Positions 55,015-63,890 of a DNA stretch of 64,000 nt are shown in pieces. The stretch is from assembly GCA_937146725.1 (NCBI GenBank), contig CAKZRU010000033.1, positions 1 through 64,000 of the forward strand. The letters are read 5' to 3'. A program made the translations under genes and the position numbers. The notes under the pieces were generated by a model. The model was not told the origin of the DNA. It saw only the letters and a list, made by a program, of their open reading frames with translations, and did no database searches. Each line of letters opens with the position of its first letter. Positions within the stretch are counted from its first letter, which is position 1. The DNA comes from an uncultured Myxococcales bacterium (lineage in GTDB: Bacteria; Myxococcota_A; Bradymonadia; UBA7976; VGTA01).

Positions 55015-57513
55015 ATGATGAACATACGAATAAGTTGCTTGATAATACTCATAAGCTTAATGATCGCTTGCACAGGCACAACTAAAGACGAGCAGATTAG
55101 CTCAATGGCCGGTGAACCCATCGCCGGTGAGCCCATGGCCGGTGAACCCATGGCCGGTGAGCCCATGGCCGGTGAGCCCATGGCCGGTGAAATGATAGAT
55201 ACAAGCCTTACAACTGAAGAAGTCTATGAAGGGCTTAGGCCAATTTGTTCAGCGTGCCACTCAGCCGGACTTTCTCTACCTGCCTTTGCAAGCTTAGCTG
55301 ACTTTAACCGTCTGATTGTCACAAACCAACAATGGATTGTTCCTGGTGAACCCGACCAAAGTGCCTTGCTCAACTTACTCTTAGGCACTTATGCCGGTAG
55401 TATATATACTCAAATGCCTCCAAGTGGTGCTCCGTATGCCTTACTCATTAATGAAGATCCATCTGCGCCTTCCATAGATGAGATTAGAACGTGGATTGAG
55501 CAACTTGAGATCACAGGTGAACCTGAACCCGAACCGATCACCTGTGCAAATACGCCACTTAAAGGAGCGATGGCCCGTCTTTCAAAGGAAGAATACCGAA
55601 ACACAATCAGAGATATTTTAGGCAGTCATCTTGATCCAAGTGCTGATTTTCCTTCAGAAAATGAAAGCTATGGTTTTTCGCATATTTCAACCTTACTCAC
55701 CTTGAGTCCACTGTTGATTGAAAAGTATGATTTGGCGGCGATCGCTTTGGCCGAAGAAGCTGTCCCCAAGCATACTCGACCACTAGAAACCTTTGTGCTT
55801 GAAGCCGAAAATGACTTGAGTAGCACGGTAGGTGCAGCCAGTGGTGAATATTGGAACTTATGGTCCAATGGACTAATCAGTACATTTTTTAACCCACCTG
55901 AAGCTGGTCGTTATGAGATTACCATGGCTGTATCTGGTGGGCAGGCTGGGCCAGACCCGGTGCGCTTTGCTTTGGTGATTGATGGACAAGATGTGGAAGT
56001 CTTTGAGAGTAGGGCTCAACGACCTGATCGTGATCAAATCACAACTACAGTTAATCTTGTCTCAAGTGAACATGAAATTGGCATACGCTTTTTAAATGAT
56101 TATTACTGCACGCAAGAGCGCTTTGATTTGGGAGAATGCGCTGGTGTAGGCGACCGAAACCTATTGGTAGATCGTTTGGTCATTACCGGACCACAAAGTG
56201 TAATTATACCGCCCTCTAACTTTGAGCTACGTTATCTTGATTGTGATCCTGAACAAGAGGGCTTTGAGCCCTGTGCTCGCTCAATTTTGACTCGCTTTGG
56301 CCGACTTGCTTGGCGACGTCCATTGTCGATGGATGAGCTCAATCGCTTGTGGGCACTGATGAATGCTGAAGTTTCTGCTGATGCCCCCACACTTAATCAA
56401 TGGCGTGACGGCTTACGTCAAGCGGTTCATGCTATATTATTATCTTCACACTTTATCTTCAGAGTGGAACTTAGTCCTGAGGGCACGTCATTAAATGGGT
56501 ATGAAAGAGCCAGCCGTTTAGCTGCTTTCATTTGGCGTTCAAGTCCTGATGAAGCCCTTCTTAATGCTGTGGCGCAGGGTGATTTAGATACTTTAAGCGG
56601 ACAAAGTGCTCAAATTGAAAGAATGCTGTCTGACCCCAAAGCACAGGCTCTAATTCAAGATTTTGGAGGGCGCTTTATGCAATTACATCACTTGGATGAC
56701 CTTGAACCCGATTATCAGATTTTTCCTCAGTTTACGCCAAGTCTCAGAGCTTCTATGAAGCAAGAAATGAGACTTGCTTTACAGAGTATAATGGTGGAGG
56801 AGCGCTCTCTCTTGGATTTAGTTAATCTGGACTTTACTTGGATTAATCAAGAACTCGCTCTGTTTTACGGCTTAGAGGATGCTTACAATAGCGCATCTGG
56901 TGATGAGTATAGACGGATTAGCCTACCACAAGCTGGTCGTAAAGGTTTACTAACCCAAGGTGCTTGGCTTACGGTCACTTCCCATCCCACACGTACTTCA
57001 CCGGTCTTAAGAGGTAAGTGGGTATTAGAAAATCTGCTTTGCACACCTCCTCCGCCTCCTCCACCAAGTGTTGAGGGCTTACCTGAGTCTGGAGTCGATC
57101 AAAATGCCTCTGTCAGAGAACGCTTAGAACAGCATCGCGCTGACCCTGCCTGTGCTGCTTGTCACACTCAAATGGACAGTATTGGCTTTGCCTTTGAGTC
57201 ATTTAGTGGCATTGGAGAGTTTAGATTGGTTGATGGTAATGATGTGATCGATCCAAGCGGTATCTTAACTCTTGACCCACCGCTTAGCTTTGAAAATTCG
57301 GTAGATCTTGTGGATGGGCTCAGAAATGAACCGGCTTTATCAAGATGTGTGACGGAACGCATGATTATCTATGCTTTGGGTCGTGGCCTTGCTGATAATG
57401 AGCACTGCTTTGTTGACCAAATTATGACCCAAGCCGATCAATACAGCCTACAATCACTAGCACGTGCCATTGCGGGCAGTGTTCTTATGACTCAACAAGG
57501 TGAAACACGATGA
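55015..57513 (+). CDS. Cytochrome-like DUF1592/DUF1588/DUF1585 lipoprotein
   Basis: 832 residues from ATG 55015 (ATG 55018 also possible). Lipobox LMIACTGT, six-unit Met-Ala-Gly-Glu-Pro linker, then a haem-c motif CSACH (ICSACHSAG). After that comes the domain run of planctomycete-type proteins: ARLSKEEYRNTIRDILG (DUF1587), a carbohydrate-binding-like beta domain with ENDLSSTVGAASGEYWNLW, FGRLAWRRPLSMDELNRLW (DUF1595), HPTRTSPVLRGKWVLENLLC with CAACHTQMDSIGFAFESF (DUF1592/1588, second haem motif) and a C-terminal DUF1585. ATGA overlap with the DUF1552 gene shows a tight pair. Likely surface redox degradation; substrate unknown. Confidence 0.9.
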   Translation: MMNIRISCLIILISLMIACTGTTKDEQISSMAGEPIAGEPMAGEPMAGEPMAGEPMAGEMIDTSLTTEEVYEGLRPICSACHSAGLSLPAFASLADFNRLIVTNQQWIVPGEPDQSALLNLLLGTYAGSIYTQMPPSGAPYALLINEDPSAPSIDEIRTWIEQLEITGEPEPEPITCANTPLKGAMARLSKEEYRNTIRDILGSHLDPSADFPSENESYGFSHISTLLTLSPLLIEKYDLAAIALAEEAVPKHTRPLETFVLEAENDLSSTVGAASGEYWNLWSNGLISTFFNPPEAGRYEITMAVSGGQAGPDPVRFALVIDGQDVEVFESRAQRPDRDQITTTVNLVSSEHEIGIRFLNDYYCTQERFDLGECAGVGDRNLLVDRLVITGPQSVIIPPSNFELRYLDCDPEQEGFEPCARSILTRFGRLAWRRPLSMDELNRLWALMNAEVSADAPTLNQWRDGLRQAVHAILLSSHFIFRVELSPEGTSLNGYERASRLAAFIWRSSPDEALLNAVAQGDLDTLSGQSAQIERMLSDPKAQALIQDFGGRFMQLHHLDDLEPDYQIFPQFTPSLRASMKQEMRLALQSIMVEERSLLDLVNLDFTWINQELALFYGLEDAYNSASGDEYRRISLPQAGRKGLLTQGAWLTVTSHPTRTSPVLRGKWVLENLLCTPPPPPPPSVEGLPESGVDQNASVRERLEQHRADPACAACHTQMDSIGFAFESFSGIGEFRLVDGNDVIDPSGILTLDPPLSFENSVDLVDGLRNEPALSRCVTERMIIYALGRGLADNEHCFVDQIMTQADQYSLQSLARAIAGSVLMTQQGETR
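55105..55194 (+). repeat. 15-bp coding tandem repeat (6 units)
   Basis: Six units coding (Met/Ile)-Ala-Gly-Glu-(Pro/Met), directly after the lipobox region. Confidence 0.95.
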
Positions 57514-58865
57514 TCATTAAAACAAAAAAGTCGAGTCGATCACTCAGCCGGCGAGCAGTTCTTAGAGGTCTTGGGGCAAGTCTTACCCTACCATGGTTAG
57601 AAACTTTTAATGCGCCTGCTTGGGGCCAAAGTATGAGCTTACCCAAGCGTTTTTTCACATATTATACACCCAATGGCTATAATATGAGTCAGTTTTGGCC
57701 AAGCCAAGTTGGTGCCATCACAACTGAAAGCTTACAAGGAACTGCATTAAGTGCTCTTGCGCCCTATGCTCAAAAGCTTTTACTCATCAATGGGCTGAAC
57801 AACCATCCCGCCACAAGCCAAGGCGATGGACCCGGAGATCATGCACGAGGAACAAGCACTAGCCTGAGCTGTGTACATCCGCTCAAAAGCGCTGATGAGC
57901 TAAGTTTGGGTACTTCTGTTGACCAATATTTGGCCACAATTTGGGGAAATGAAACCAGCATTGCCTCACTAGAACTTGGTTGTGAGGGCGGTGGTAATGC
58001 AGGAAGCTGTGATTCTGGCTACAGTTGTGCCTATTCACGAAATATTGCTTGGAGCGATGCTCAAACTCCATTACCCAAAGAGGTAAACCCACGCTTACTC
58101 TTTAACCGCTTATTTGGAACTCTTGACCCTAACCAAAGTCCAGAAGCGATTGCTGAAAGGCAAAGACGTCGACAAAGTGTGCTCGACTTTGTTCTTGCAG
58201 ATGCTCAGCAACTTAGAACTCAAGTCAGTGTCAGCGATCAACACCGAGTTGACTCCTTTTTAACCGGCATTCGAGATGTTGAAAGACGACTACAGTCACA
58301 AGAAGAAGCGCAATGCCAAGCTGACTCAGAAATGCCCTTAGGCGTTCCGGAAACTCGTGAAGCTCATGCCGAATTATTAATCGACTTAGCGATCAGTGCA
58401 TTTCGCTGCGACCTGACTCGCGTGGCCACCTTTATGCTCGGCAATGGTGGCAGTAATATTGCCTATACCAACTTAGGGATTTCAGAAGGCCATCATGCCT
58501 TATCCCACCACCAAAATGATCCAATCAAATTAGCACAACTGGCCACTATTGATATATGGCAAATGAATATTTTTGCTCATATTTTACAAGGCTTAAGCGA
58601 AATTGAAGAGGGTGATGGTACTTTACTTGACCAATGCACAGTGCTTGGTTTGAGTGAGGTGGCTGATGGAAATGCTCACCGACATTATGAGCTTCCGGTA
58701 GTTTTGGCTGGACGAGTGGGTGATCTAAGCATGGGTCGCTACTTAGATTTAACCAGTACAAATACCCAAACGCCTATCGCAAACCTTTACTTGAAAATCC
58801 TTAATGATGCGGGCTCTAGCTTAAGTGTTTTCGGCGATGATGGTACAAGTCCACTTAACCTTTAG
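57510..58865 (+). CDS. DUF1552-family Tat-exported protein
   Basis: 451 residues. Twin-arginine-like signal SRRAVLRGLGASLTLPWLE. The body has FTYYTPNGYNMSQFWPSQVG, LLINGLNNHPATSQGDGPGDH, SCVHPLKSADELSLGTSVDQ, VLDFVLADAQQLRTQVSVSD and ALSHHQNDPIKL, the DUF1552 pattern. It is coupled by ATGA to the cytochrome-like gene upstream, as DUF1552 genes usually are. Exported; biochemical activity not established to my knowledge. Paralogous in layout, not sequence, to 31735-33000. Confidence 0.92.
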   Translation: MIIKTKKSSRSLSRRAVLRGLGASLTLPWLETFNAPAWGQSMSLPKRFFTYYTPNGYNMSQFWPSQVGAITTESLQGTALSALAPYAQKLLLINGLNNHPATSQGDGPGDHARGTSTSLSCVHPLKSADELSLGTSVDQYLATIWGNETSIASLELGCEGGGNAGSCDSGYSCAYSRNIAWSDAQTPLPKEVNPRLLFNRLFGTLDPNQSPEAIAERQRRRQSVLDFVLADAQQLRTQVSVSDQHRVDSFLTGIRDVERRLQSQEEAQCQADSEMPLGVPETREAHAELLIDLAISAFRCDLTRVATFMLGNGGSNIAYTNLGISEGHHALSHHQNDPIKLAQLATIDIWQMNIFAHILQGLSEIEEGDGTLLDQCTVLGLSEVADGNAHRHYELPVVLAGRVGDLSMGRYLDLTSTNTQTPIANLYLKILNDAGSSLSVFGDDGTSPLNL

Positions 58866-58982
58866 GAAAGTCTTATTTCTTATTTTCAAGAATATCTTCA
58901 TGTTTTTCAGAATAGTTCTTAATTTCTAAATAAATAGTGTGCTACAAATACACATTAAACTATATTGTAATGAGGAGAATGT

Positions 58983-61544
58983 ATGGATATAACACATACT
59001 CAAGTTGCAGGTTTGAAGAACTCTTTCTTCACTCACTGCCCACTCAGCTACTTTCTAAAGATTTTGTTATGCAGTTCAGCTTTATTTATGGCTTGTGCTG
59101 ATGGCTTAGAAACAGAGAGTGAAGTAACTTCGGCCGAATGTCCACAAGGGAAGTGCGATCGTGTTTCTGATAGTGTTCAAGAGCTTTACAGCGACATGAA
59201 GCGTATCAACTTAGATGACTTGGTCTCTTTTGGCGCCGGTTTAGCAACCGATGAGGTAAATGGTCTACTATCTGAAATTCCATTTGTTGATCTCAAGCTC
59301 AGTGAAACCTCTTTATTTGGCTTACAAGAGCGTGTGCTGTTTGGCGAAACAATGATCAACAGTATTCAGGCCTTACAAGCCGGTTTGACCTCTGGTTTGG
59401 GCGAAGAAGCTTTTGCAACTCAAATTAATGCTCTCCGTATGAAGACACTGCAAAACTCAGATTTTGATGTCTTTGCCGAAAGTAGTTTTAAACTTGGCTC
59501 TGCATTAACAAGCTCTTGGTCTTTGGATCACAGTGATGATGCTTTAGGCTCACTTGGTTTTGATTTATCACCAAAGCTAGAAGCACTGGTTATTGCGCCT
59601 TACCGTAATGTCTCAGAGGCAGTCGTTAATTCACCACTAGCGGCACTCAAAGAAATGCAAGGCTTTGTTCTTCCTAGAGATGTCAATGACATTACTCGCC
59701 TTGTACCTGGTTCAAGTGTGACCATGCGCGGTGAGGGTGTGGTTGGTATGAACTTGAATGTAGGTGTTCCCTTGGTGGCCACCTCTCTTTCACAGTATCT
59801 CAACCTATCTGCTAAGTTTAGCGGTGGGGCACGTATTAGCCTTTCGGGTAATCTTGATGTACAGTTGGTTCGTGGCGATGGACAAACCGCTTATCTTGAT
59901 GTTGGTTTAACCGAGCAAAAGGTTAAGCACTTCTCTGTGGCTGTCCACAGCGCCTACGGTATCGAAGGCTTGCCAACCGCTGAACTTAATGTGGGTGGTC
60001 TTAAAGTTGATCTTGCCGACGTTCTTGGAAAAGCCCTCGAACGCCAACTCAACGATAAGCTTGGAATCTTTGATGCACAGCGCAATAACTCCAATCTTGA
60101 AGGTCGCATCAGCGTAGCTCGTTTTGAGTTTGATCTAGCACAAGCAACACCTAGCCTTGCTCAAGCTCTGCAACAAGGCATGAAAGGTGATATTCGTCTT
60201 GCTCAAGCTTTGGCTATCAGAGATGATAGTGGTGTACAGCAGCACTTCCAACTCACCAAAGAGTTTCAAATAGATAGCAAGTATCTTGGCTTTCGCTTAC
60301 TCTCCATGCGCTTCTTTAGTTCAACCGAAGAAGCTCGAGGCAGTGTTCATATTGGTGCACACGGTGAAAGACAAGAAATCCTTTATGATGAAATCGATCG
60401 CAAAGGTGGGCTTTTCTTTACTGAGCGCGGAAGCAGTTGGCGTCAAACCACTTCTACACACAGCGACAATGCTGGCCAAAGCCGTTCTTTGAACAATGCT
60501 CGCCTGATTCTTACTGAGCATGATAATTTCCTGTCAAAAGACCAAATCAACGATCACTTTGATGCCTTACTTGCCTACTTCTATGGTGATGAGGCTGTGT
60601 TTGGCGATATTGGAGTCATCTGTGACGAGATTAGCGAATTTGCTGATCATGCCTGTGGTAATCGTCCCGATTCTGATGACAGCCGTCGAGACCGTGATGC
60701 TTATGATGATTGTGTTGCCAATCTTCCGGTAAATGATCGCATGCGTGAGCTTATCGAGCTTGCTTATCAACGCTCAAGCAATCATGAGATTCTGTGGAAG
60801 TCACAAGACTTTGAAGCGGGATCAGCGTCGGCTCAAACTGTTGCTGAAGCAGTATTGGCGACTCGTATCGGTGTATCTTCTGTACACGATATTCCCAATG
60901 CAAGCTTAACTGGTCCAAGCGGAACAATCGTGACTCAAGTTCGCTTTAGTGATGAAGCCATTGACATTCTTATGGCCAAAGAAGCGCCACAGCGCTTTAG
61001 CCAAGCTTTAATGTTAGTGATGGCACTTATGGACCTAGATCGTAGTGATGATATTGATGATCGCTTTGACGAGCGTACCGACTATCTTAATGATAAGTCT
61101 CGCCGCATTGCTGATGTTGAAGCAAGCTACAGTGCTTTGATGGATCGCTTCCAGCAATATACCGGTGTAGGTGAGCTGACTTGGCGTGACGGCACACCGG
61201 TGTCAGAGGAAGTCGGTTTGTTACTCGTGCCTCAAGACAGCAACCAACCTGTATCAATTGCAAGCATCGCTCAACTTAAGGGACAGCTTGTTGGTAGCCT
61301 TTATGGCAGTCTTGTTGAAGCAGCTAAGCGCTTAGGTGAGCCTGATACACTTTTGATTGGCTATGCCTTACTTCATTTAGTGCCACCAAACATGATTGAG
61401 CTAATGATTAATGCACAATTTGAAACCGATCATGATGGTGGCTACCACCAATATGATCTAGATCTTTATGGTCAAGGTGATGCGAGCTTTATCGATGCAG
61501 GTATGTTTGACCTAAATGCTCTTTTGGGTGCCAAAGAGCTTTGA
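58983..61544 (+). CDS. Large lipoprotein of unknown function (853 aa)
   Basis: Lipobox LFMACADGL after a ~35-residue n-region. The mature part is mostly amphipathic beta and helix. Residues ~240-330 (VGMNLNVGVPLVATSLSQYL, FSGGARISLSGNLDVQLV) look like outer-membrane or lipid-binding beta-strands. A later acidic region with several Cys contains DRDAYDDCVANLPVNDR. No catalytic motif and no family recognised. Strong ribosome site GAGGAGAATGT before ATG 58983. Monocistronic by spacing. Confidence 0.75.
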   Translation: MDITHTQVAGLKNSFFTHCPLSYFLKILLCSSALFMACADGLETESEVTSAECPQGKCDRVSDSVQELYSDMKRINLDDLVSFGAGLATDEVNGLLSEIPFVDLKLSETSLFGLQERVLFGETMINSIQALQAGLTSGLGEEAFATQINALRMKTLQNSDFDVFAESSFKLGSALTSSWSLDHSDDALGSLGFDLSPKLEALVIAPYRNVSEAVVNSPLAALKEMQGFVLPRDVNDITRLVPGSSVTMRGEGVVGMNLNVGVPLVATSLSQYLNLSAKFSGGARISLSGNLDVQLVRGDGQTAYLDVGLTEQKVKHFSVAVHSAYGIEGLPTAELNVGGLKVDLADVLGKALERQLNDKLGIFDAQRNNSNLEGRISVARFEFDLAQATPSLAQALQQGMKGDIRLAQALAIRDDSGVQQHFQLTKEFQIDSKYLGFRLLSMRFFSSTEEARGSVHIGAHGERQEILYDEIDRKGGLFFTERGSSWRQTTSTHSDNAGQSRSLNNARLILTEHDNFLSKDQINDHFDALLAYFYGDEAVFGDIGVICDEISEFADHACGNRPDSDDSRRDRDAYDDCVANLPVNDRMRELIELAYQRSSNHEILWKSQDFEAGSASAQTVAEAVLATRIGVSSVHDIPNASLTGPSGTIVTQVRFSDEAIDILMAKEAPQRFSQALMLVMALMDLDRSDDIDDRFDERTDYLNDKSRRIADVEASYSALMDRFQQYTGVGELTWRDGTPVSEEVGLLLVPQDSNQPVSIASIAQLKGQLVGSLYGSLVEAAKRLGEPDTLLIGYALLHLVPPNMIELMINAQFETDHDGGYHQYDLDLYGQGDASFIDAGMFDLNALLGAKEL

Positions 61545-61556
61545 GCTTAGGCTCAG

Positions 61557-61590
61557 GAAGCTTGTTTTTACCAAGATAAAAGCTTGCTTC
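61557..61590. terminator. Weak hairpin after the 853-aa lipoprotein gene
   Basis: GAAGC/GCTTC pairs at the base, an internal mismatch, then a U-rich arm pairing with AAAA around an 8-base loop. There is no run of T after it, so an efficient terminator is doubtful. Confidence 0.25.
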
Positions 61591-61602
61591 TCTTTGGGCT
61601 TT

Positions 61603-61650
61603 CTCAATTTTAGATTTGTTCAATTTTAGGCCTGTTCAATTTTAGGCTTG
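61603..61650. repeat. 16-bp intergenic tandem repeat x3
   Basis: Three copies of a unit like TTCAATTTTAGGCTTG, the first most diverged. Lies between two lipoprotein genes. Confidence 0.85.
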
Positions 61651-61715
61651 CTCGATCATAGTTTCTACTTCATGCTTAAGCTAAGTTCATCACTTGGAAA
61701 GTTAATGAAGAACCA

Positions 61716-62336
61716 ATGGAAAGCATTATGATTGATCAGCACAGCGATAAACCGTTGTTTTCTATTTTATGTCAAGCCGGGATCAAATCGATAGTTGGCA
61801 TATTGTTGCTTTTAGCTTCTGGCTGTACAACTAACCCCTGTCATGACGAAGCTGTGCTATATGGTAAGCTAAGTCACGAGACCATTTGCTATTTACCTAA
61901 AAAAGTCAAGCATGGCCCACATACTAAATGGTATCCCAAAAGTGAGTTTAAGCAGTTTGAGCGAACCTATGAAAATGATATTTTAGATGGTAGCTATAAG
62001 GAGTGGTACAGTAATGGCAAAATCAAAATTGAAGCCAACTATACCAATGGCCAACTCAATGGAACTTATACTAAGTACTTTAGTAATGGTAACAAACGTG
62101 TTGAAGCTCGTTATGAGCAAAATGTTCGAGTGGGGGTTTATAAAGAGTACTATAAAAATGGTAAGCTCAAGGTAAATTATAGCTTCAGTCCAATCGGTAA
62201 GTATGAAGGTAAGCAAACCCGTTACCGCATGAATGGCTTTCCATTAAGCGAATATACATATTATGAGGGCAAACTTGTGGGTAAGCGTTTTTGGCGTAAT
62301 GATGGAACTCAAGAGCCAGTATTATCTCATCGTTAG
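61716..62336 (+). CDS. MORN-type repeat lipoprotein
   Basis: 206 residues. Signal with lipobox LLLLASGCTT, then at least four MORN-2-type repeats of pattern Gly-x-Tyr-x-x-(Trp/Tyr)-(Tyr/Phe)-x-Asn-Gly-(Lys/Asn) at residues ~70-170 (for example GSYKEWYSNGKIKIEANY). Similar proteins are often annotated as YwqK-family antitoxins, but the lipoprotein signal argues for an envelope role here. The start is ATG 61716; ATG 61728 has the better GGAAAG site. Confidence 0.82.
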   Translation: MESIMIDQHSDKPLFSILCQAGIKSIVGILLLLASGCTTNPCHDEAVLYGKLSHETICYLPKKVKHGPHTKWYPKSEFKQFERTYENDILDGSYKEWYSNGKIKIEANYTNGQLNGTYTKYFSNGNKRVEARYEQNVRVGVYKEYYKNGKLKVNYSFSPIGKYEGKQTRYRMNGFPLSEYTYYEGKLVGKRFWRNDGTQEPVLSHR

Positions 62337-62347
62337 ACCATTACTGT

Positions 62348-63820
62348 ATGTATGATTACTCCGGTAAAGTCACTTGGCTCGAAGCAAACAGGCTCGAAGC
62401 AAACAGGCTCGAAGCAAACAGGCTCGAAGCAAACAGGCCCAAAGCAAAAAGTAAATCCTTATTTAGATCCTTATTGCTCATTATTCTGTTTGCAAGTCAT
62501 CTACCCACCCTTACTTCTGCTCAATCTAAGCAAAGAGCTTTAGCCCATTCAACATCTAATATTTCTAAGCATTTTGATCCTAGCCAGCTTCAATTTGAAC
62601 TCATTTATGTAGCACCTGGTAACGGCACTTATTCCCTTTTTGGCCATTTAGCCATGAGGGTCAAGGACAAAAGAAAAGATAGAATCTTTGACTTGGGGAT
62701 TACGAGTAGTGTGGGCTTAAAAGGTTTAAAGGATATTGCTTTAGGCAAAGCCCTTTTCCATGGTGAAGCTCGTTCTTTTCCATATATGCTTAAAAGTTGG
62801 CAAAGGCGTGATCGAAGTGTCATTGCCTATCCTTTAAACTTATCATCTAAGCAGAAACAGAACTTATTACGTGAGTTAGAGTCAAGACTCAAAGGTGTGG
62901 CTAAGCCTTACTTGTATGATCCTTTAAGGGCAAACTGTGCAACTCAACTTAGGCAGGCGTTAGAAGATGTAAGCGAGGGTTTGCTTACTCGCCAAATCAG
63001 TCATCAAATGCGTAACTATACCTTTAGATCAGATACCCGAGATGGCTATGCTCAAGAGCCTGGTGTTTTAATCGCCATTGAGCTGATTGTGGGTCATTCA
63101 TTGGACCAAATTCGTTCACCGTGGGACTCTAGTTATCGTCCTATTCATTTAGTTGAAGAACTAAAACACATCCGTTTGGATGGTCATATGCTACTTGATA
63201 ACCCAAAGTATTACTATATTAGACAAGCGCCAAATAGTACGGGGGGATACCTATATTATTATCTGAATACAGGACTAATGATTACTGTTTTTCTGCTCGG
63301 GTTACTCTGTTGGAGAAAGCAAAGGAAACTCTGTTGCGTCGAGACTTTAGAGATTTCCGTTAAAGTTTCAAGTACACTCTTAAGTTGGATAGGCTTTTAT
63401 CTTGCAAGTATACTATTAATCATCCTTTTTAGCTTAGCGATTTATATAAGTATGGTGAGTGAATGGATAGAAGTGAGAAATAGCTGGTTGCTATTGCTTG
63501 GCTCACCTATGGATATATTGCTTTTAAGCTTTGGCCCTTGGTCTAGTGTATCTTACCGAACTTGGTTGGGTGACCTCTTTAAATTGCGTATTGTGGTCAG
63601 TTTGGTCATGACATTAATTTTTTCCATTTTTCTTACTACTTTGCCTACGATTACACTGATTTTGATCATGTTTTTACTGTGGGGGGCTTGCTTATTCGTT
63701 TTGAGCGGTTTAGGCTCACCGTTTCAAGTGAGTCACCAATTTAAAGTGACAAAGGAATCAATGCCTGATGTACAAGGCAATGATATTTCTTGGATGGATG
63801 GATGGATAGTAAGTGAATGA
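62348..63820 (+). CDS. DUF4105-type membrane protein
   Basis: 490 residues. An unusual N-terminal stretch with four Leu-Glu-Ala-Asn-Arg units precedes a signal-like segment (LFRSLLLIILFASHLPTLTS). The soluble domain has FELIYVAPGNGTYSLFGHLA and NCATQLRQALED, the DUF4105 pattern with likely catalytic His and Cys resembling an NlpC/P60-type arrangement. The C-terminal ~200 residues have four or five hydrophobic helices. ATG 62348 is the only ATG before the signal segment and has no clear ribosome site. Confidence 0.8.
   Translation: MYDYSGKVTWLEANRLEANRLEANRLEANRPKAKSKSLFRSLLLIILFASHLPTLTSAQSKQRALAHSTSNISKHFDPSQLQFELIYVAPGNGTYSLFGHLAMRVKDKRKDRIFDLGITSSVGLKGLKDIALGKALFHGEARSFPYMLKSWQRRDRSVIAYPLNLSSKQKQNLLRELESRLKGVAKPYLYDPLRANCATQLRQALEDVSEGLLTRQISHQMRNYTFRSDTRDGYAQEPGVLIAIELIVGHSLDQIRSPWDSSYRPIHLVEELKHIRLDGHMLLDNPKYYYIRQAPNSTGGYLYYYLNTGLMITVFLLGLLCWRKQRKLCCVETLEISVKVSSTLLSWIGFYLASILLIILFSLAIYISMVSEWIEVRNSWLLLLGSPMDILLLSFGPWSSVSYRTWLGDLFKLRIVVSLVMTLIFSIFLTTLPTITLILIMFLLWGACLFVLSGLGSPFQVSHQFKVTKESMPDVQGNDISWMDGWIVSE
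62376..62450 (+). repeat. 15-bp coding tandem repeat (4 units plus 1 degenerate)
   Basis: Four exact GGCTCGAAGCAAACA units and a diverged fifth, inside the start of the DUF4105 gene, ahead of its signal segment. Confidence 0.97.
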
Positions 63821-63890
63821 TCGCAAAACTCTTAGCAAGCACAGTACAAATGTATGTTATTGTTTTATTAAATGAACATTCACGGTCGAA

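Noticed and set aside
62352..62543. A second frame through the 15-bp repeat at the DUF4105 gene start
   Set aside because: It ends soon after the repeat, while the other frame continues into the DUF4105 domain.
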